Shown here piece by piece: positions 35,334 to 35,529 of a DNA stretch of 35,529 nt. The notes beneath the pieces were generated by a model that did no database searches, was not told the origin of the DNA, and saw nothing but the letters and a program-made list of their open reading frames with translations. Source of the stretch: an uncultured cyanobacterium (GTDB lineage: Bacteria; Cyanobacteriota; Cyanobacteriia; PCC-6307; Cyanobiaceae); NCBI GenBank assembly GCA_903917565.1, contig CAIXBB010000026.1, forward strand, positions 1-35,529, given 5' to 3'. Position 1 is the first letter of the stretch, and each line of letters begins with the position of its first letter. A program made the translations under genes and the position numbers.

Positions 35334-35529
35334 TCAGGCCGTTTCCAACGTTGCCCTGAACAGCTTGAGGAGGTTGTGGGTGGTGGCCATCAGGGCCCAC
35401 TCCCCATTCACCTTCTCCAGCCCTCGCAACAGGAAACGATCCAGCCGCCTGGCCCCTTTGGTCTGACCGAATACTGGCTCGACGATGGTTTTGCGCAGGG
35501 CGTAGACCGCCTGACCGGCTCTGGAGCGG
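35334..35529 (-). CDS. IS1182-family transposase, C-terminal fragment (runs off the window)
   Basis: Reading leftward from the window end, 64 or so residues end in TGA at 35336-35334. They include TIVEPVFGQTKGARRLDRFL, then LRGLEKVNGEWALMATHNLL and KLF. The IVEPVFGQ.K segment carries the catalytic glutamate of the DDE domain and LRG..KVNGEW..M...HNL.KL is the typical C-terminus of IS1182-type transposases. The rest of the gene lies beyond the window. Confidence 0.85.
   Translation of the reverse strand, partial: RSRAGQAVYALRKTIVEPVFGQTKGARRLDRFLLRGLEKVNGEWALMATTHNLLKLFRATLETA

Larger units (their letters stand above)
35224..35529 (-). mobile_element. IS1182-like insertion sequence, 3' end only
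   Basis: The minus-strand transposase fragment and its noncoding 3' flank abut the tautomerase pseudogene. The exact left terminus cannot be fixed without the other end, which is outside the window. A strong stem-loop lies in the noncoding end at 35234-35266. Confidence 0.6.

Noticed and set aside
1-35529. CRISPR array or prophage
   Set aside because: No regularly spaced direct repeats and no phage structural or lysis genes were seen.

Overview
The window comes from a high-GC picocyanobacterium of the Cyanobium/Synechococcus type. The evidence is the photosystem II genes psbI, psbN and psbH, the global nitrogen regulator NtcA, several families I know only from cyanobacteria (DUF2811, DUF3084, DUF3146, DUF3181, DUF3769), and tightly packed, GC-rich, often overlapping genes.

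Layout. (1) 1-140 is the right end of an IS3-family element. (2) 235-8183 is a hopanoid block: hpnA and an RND transporter on the minus strand, hpnG on plus, shc (squalene-hopene cyclase) on minus overlapping hpnG tail to tail, and hpnB on plus. Its left half is visibly poorer in G+C than the rest of the core, and hpnH is not present. (3) 8201-18169 is core genome: sfsA and murJ diverging; three small minus-strand genes (one unknown, DUF3181, 2TM domain); tRNA-Arg(ACG) with a terminator; then glyA, a WecA/TagO-type transferase, cinA, DUF2811, leuC and leuD, with stop/start overlaps at several joints. (4) 18170-19452 is a decayed IS5-family element flanked by CTAG duplications. It sits exactly in the stop codons of leuD (plus) and of the LptD-like DUF3769 gene (minus), and both stops survive. 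(5) 19453-32280 is core again: DUF3769 protein, psbI, a GH38 alpha-mannosidase, psbN, psbH, tatA, pth, DUF3146, a YqgF-like nuclease-fold protein, DUF3084, ntcA, RNase PH, a CobO-like protein whose Walker A motif has been lost, and dcd. (6) 32281-35529 is an accessory tail of lower GC: an SRPBCC protein, a GAF-GGDEF diguanylate cyclase, a GNAT acetyltransferase and a broken tautomerase gene, with two sites that look like integron attC sites, ending in the 3' end of an IS1182-like transposase gene.

The most notable observations are the attC-like sites with cassette-sized genes and no integrase in view (a possible CALIN in a picocyanobacterium), the IS5 insertion at a shared palindromic stop codon, the hopanoid block with its own RND transporter, and the CobO-like protein without a P-loop. 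All family assignments are by reading motifs and from memory of the families; no database search was run.
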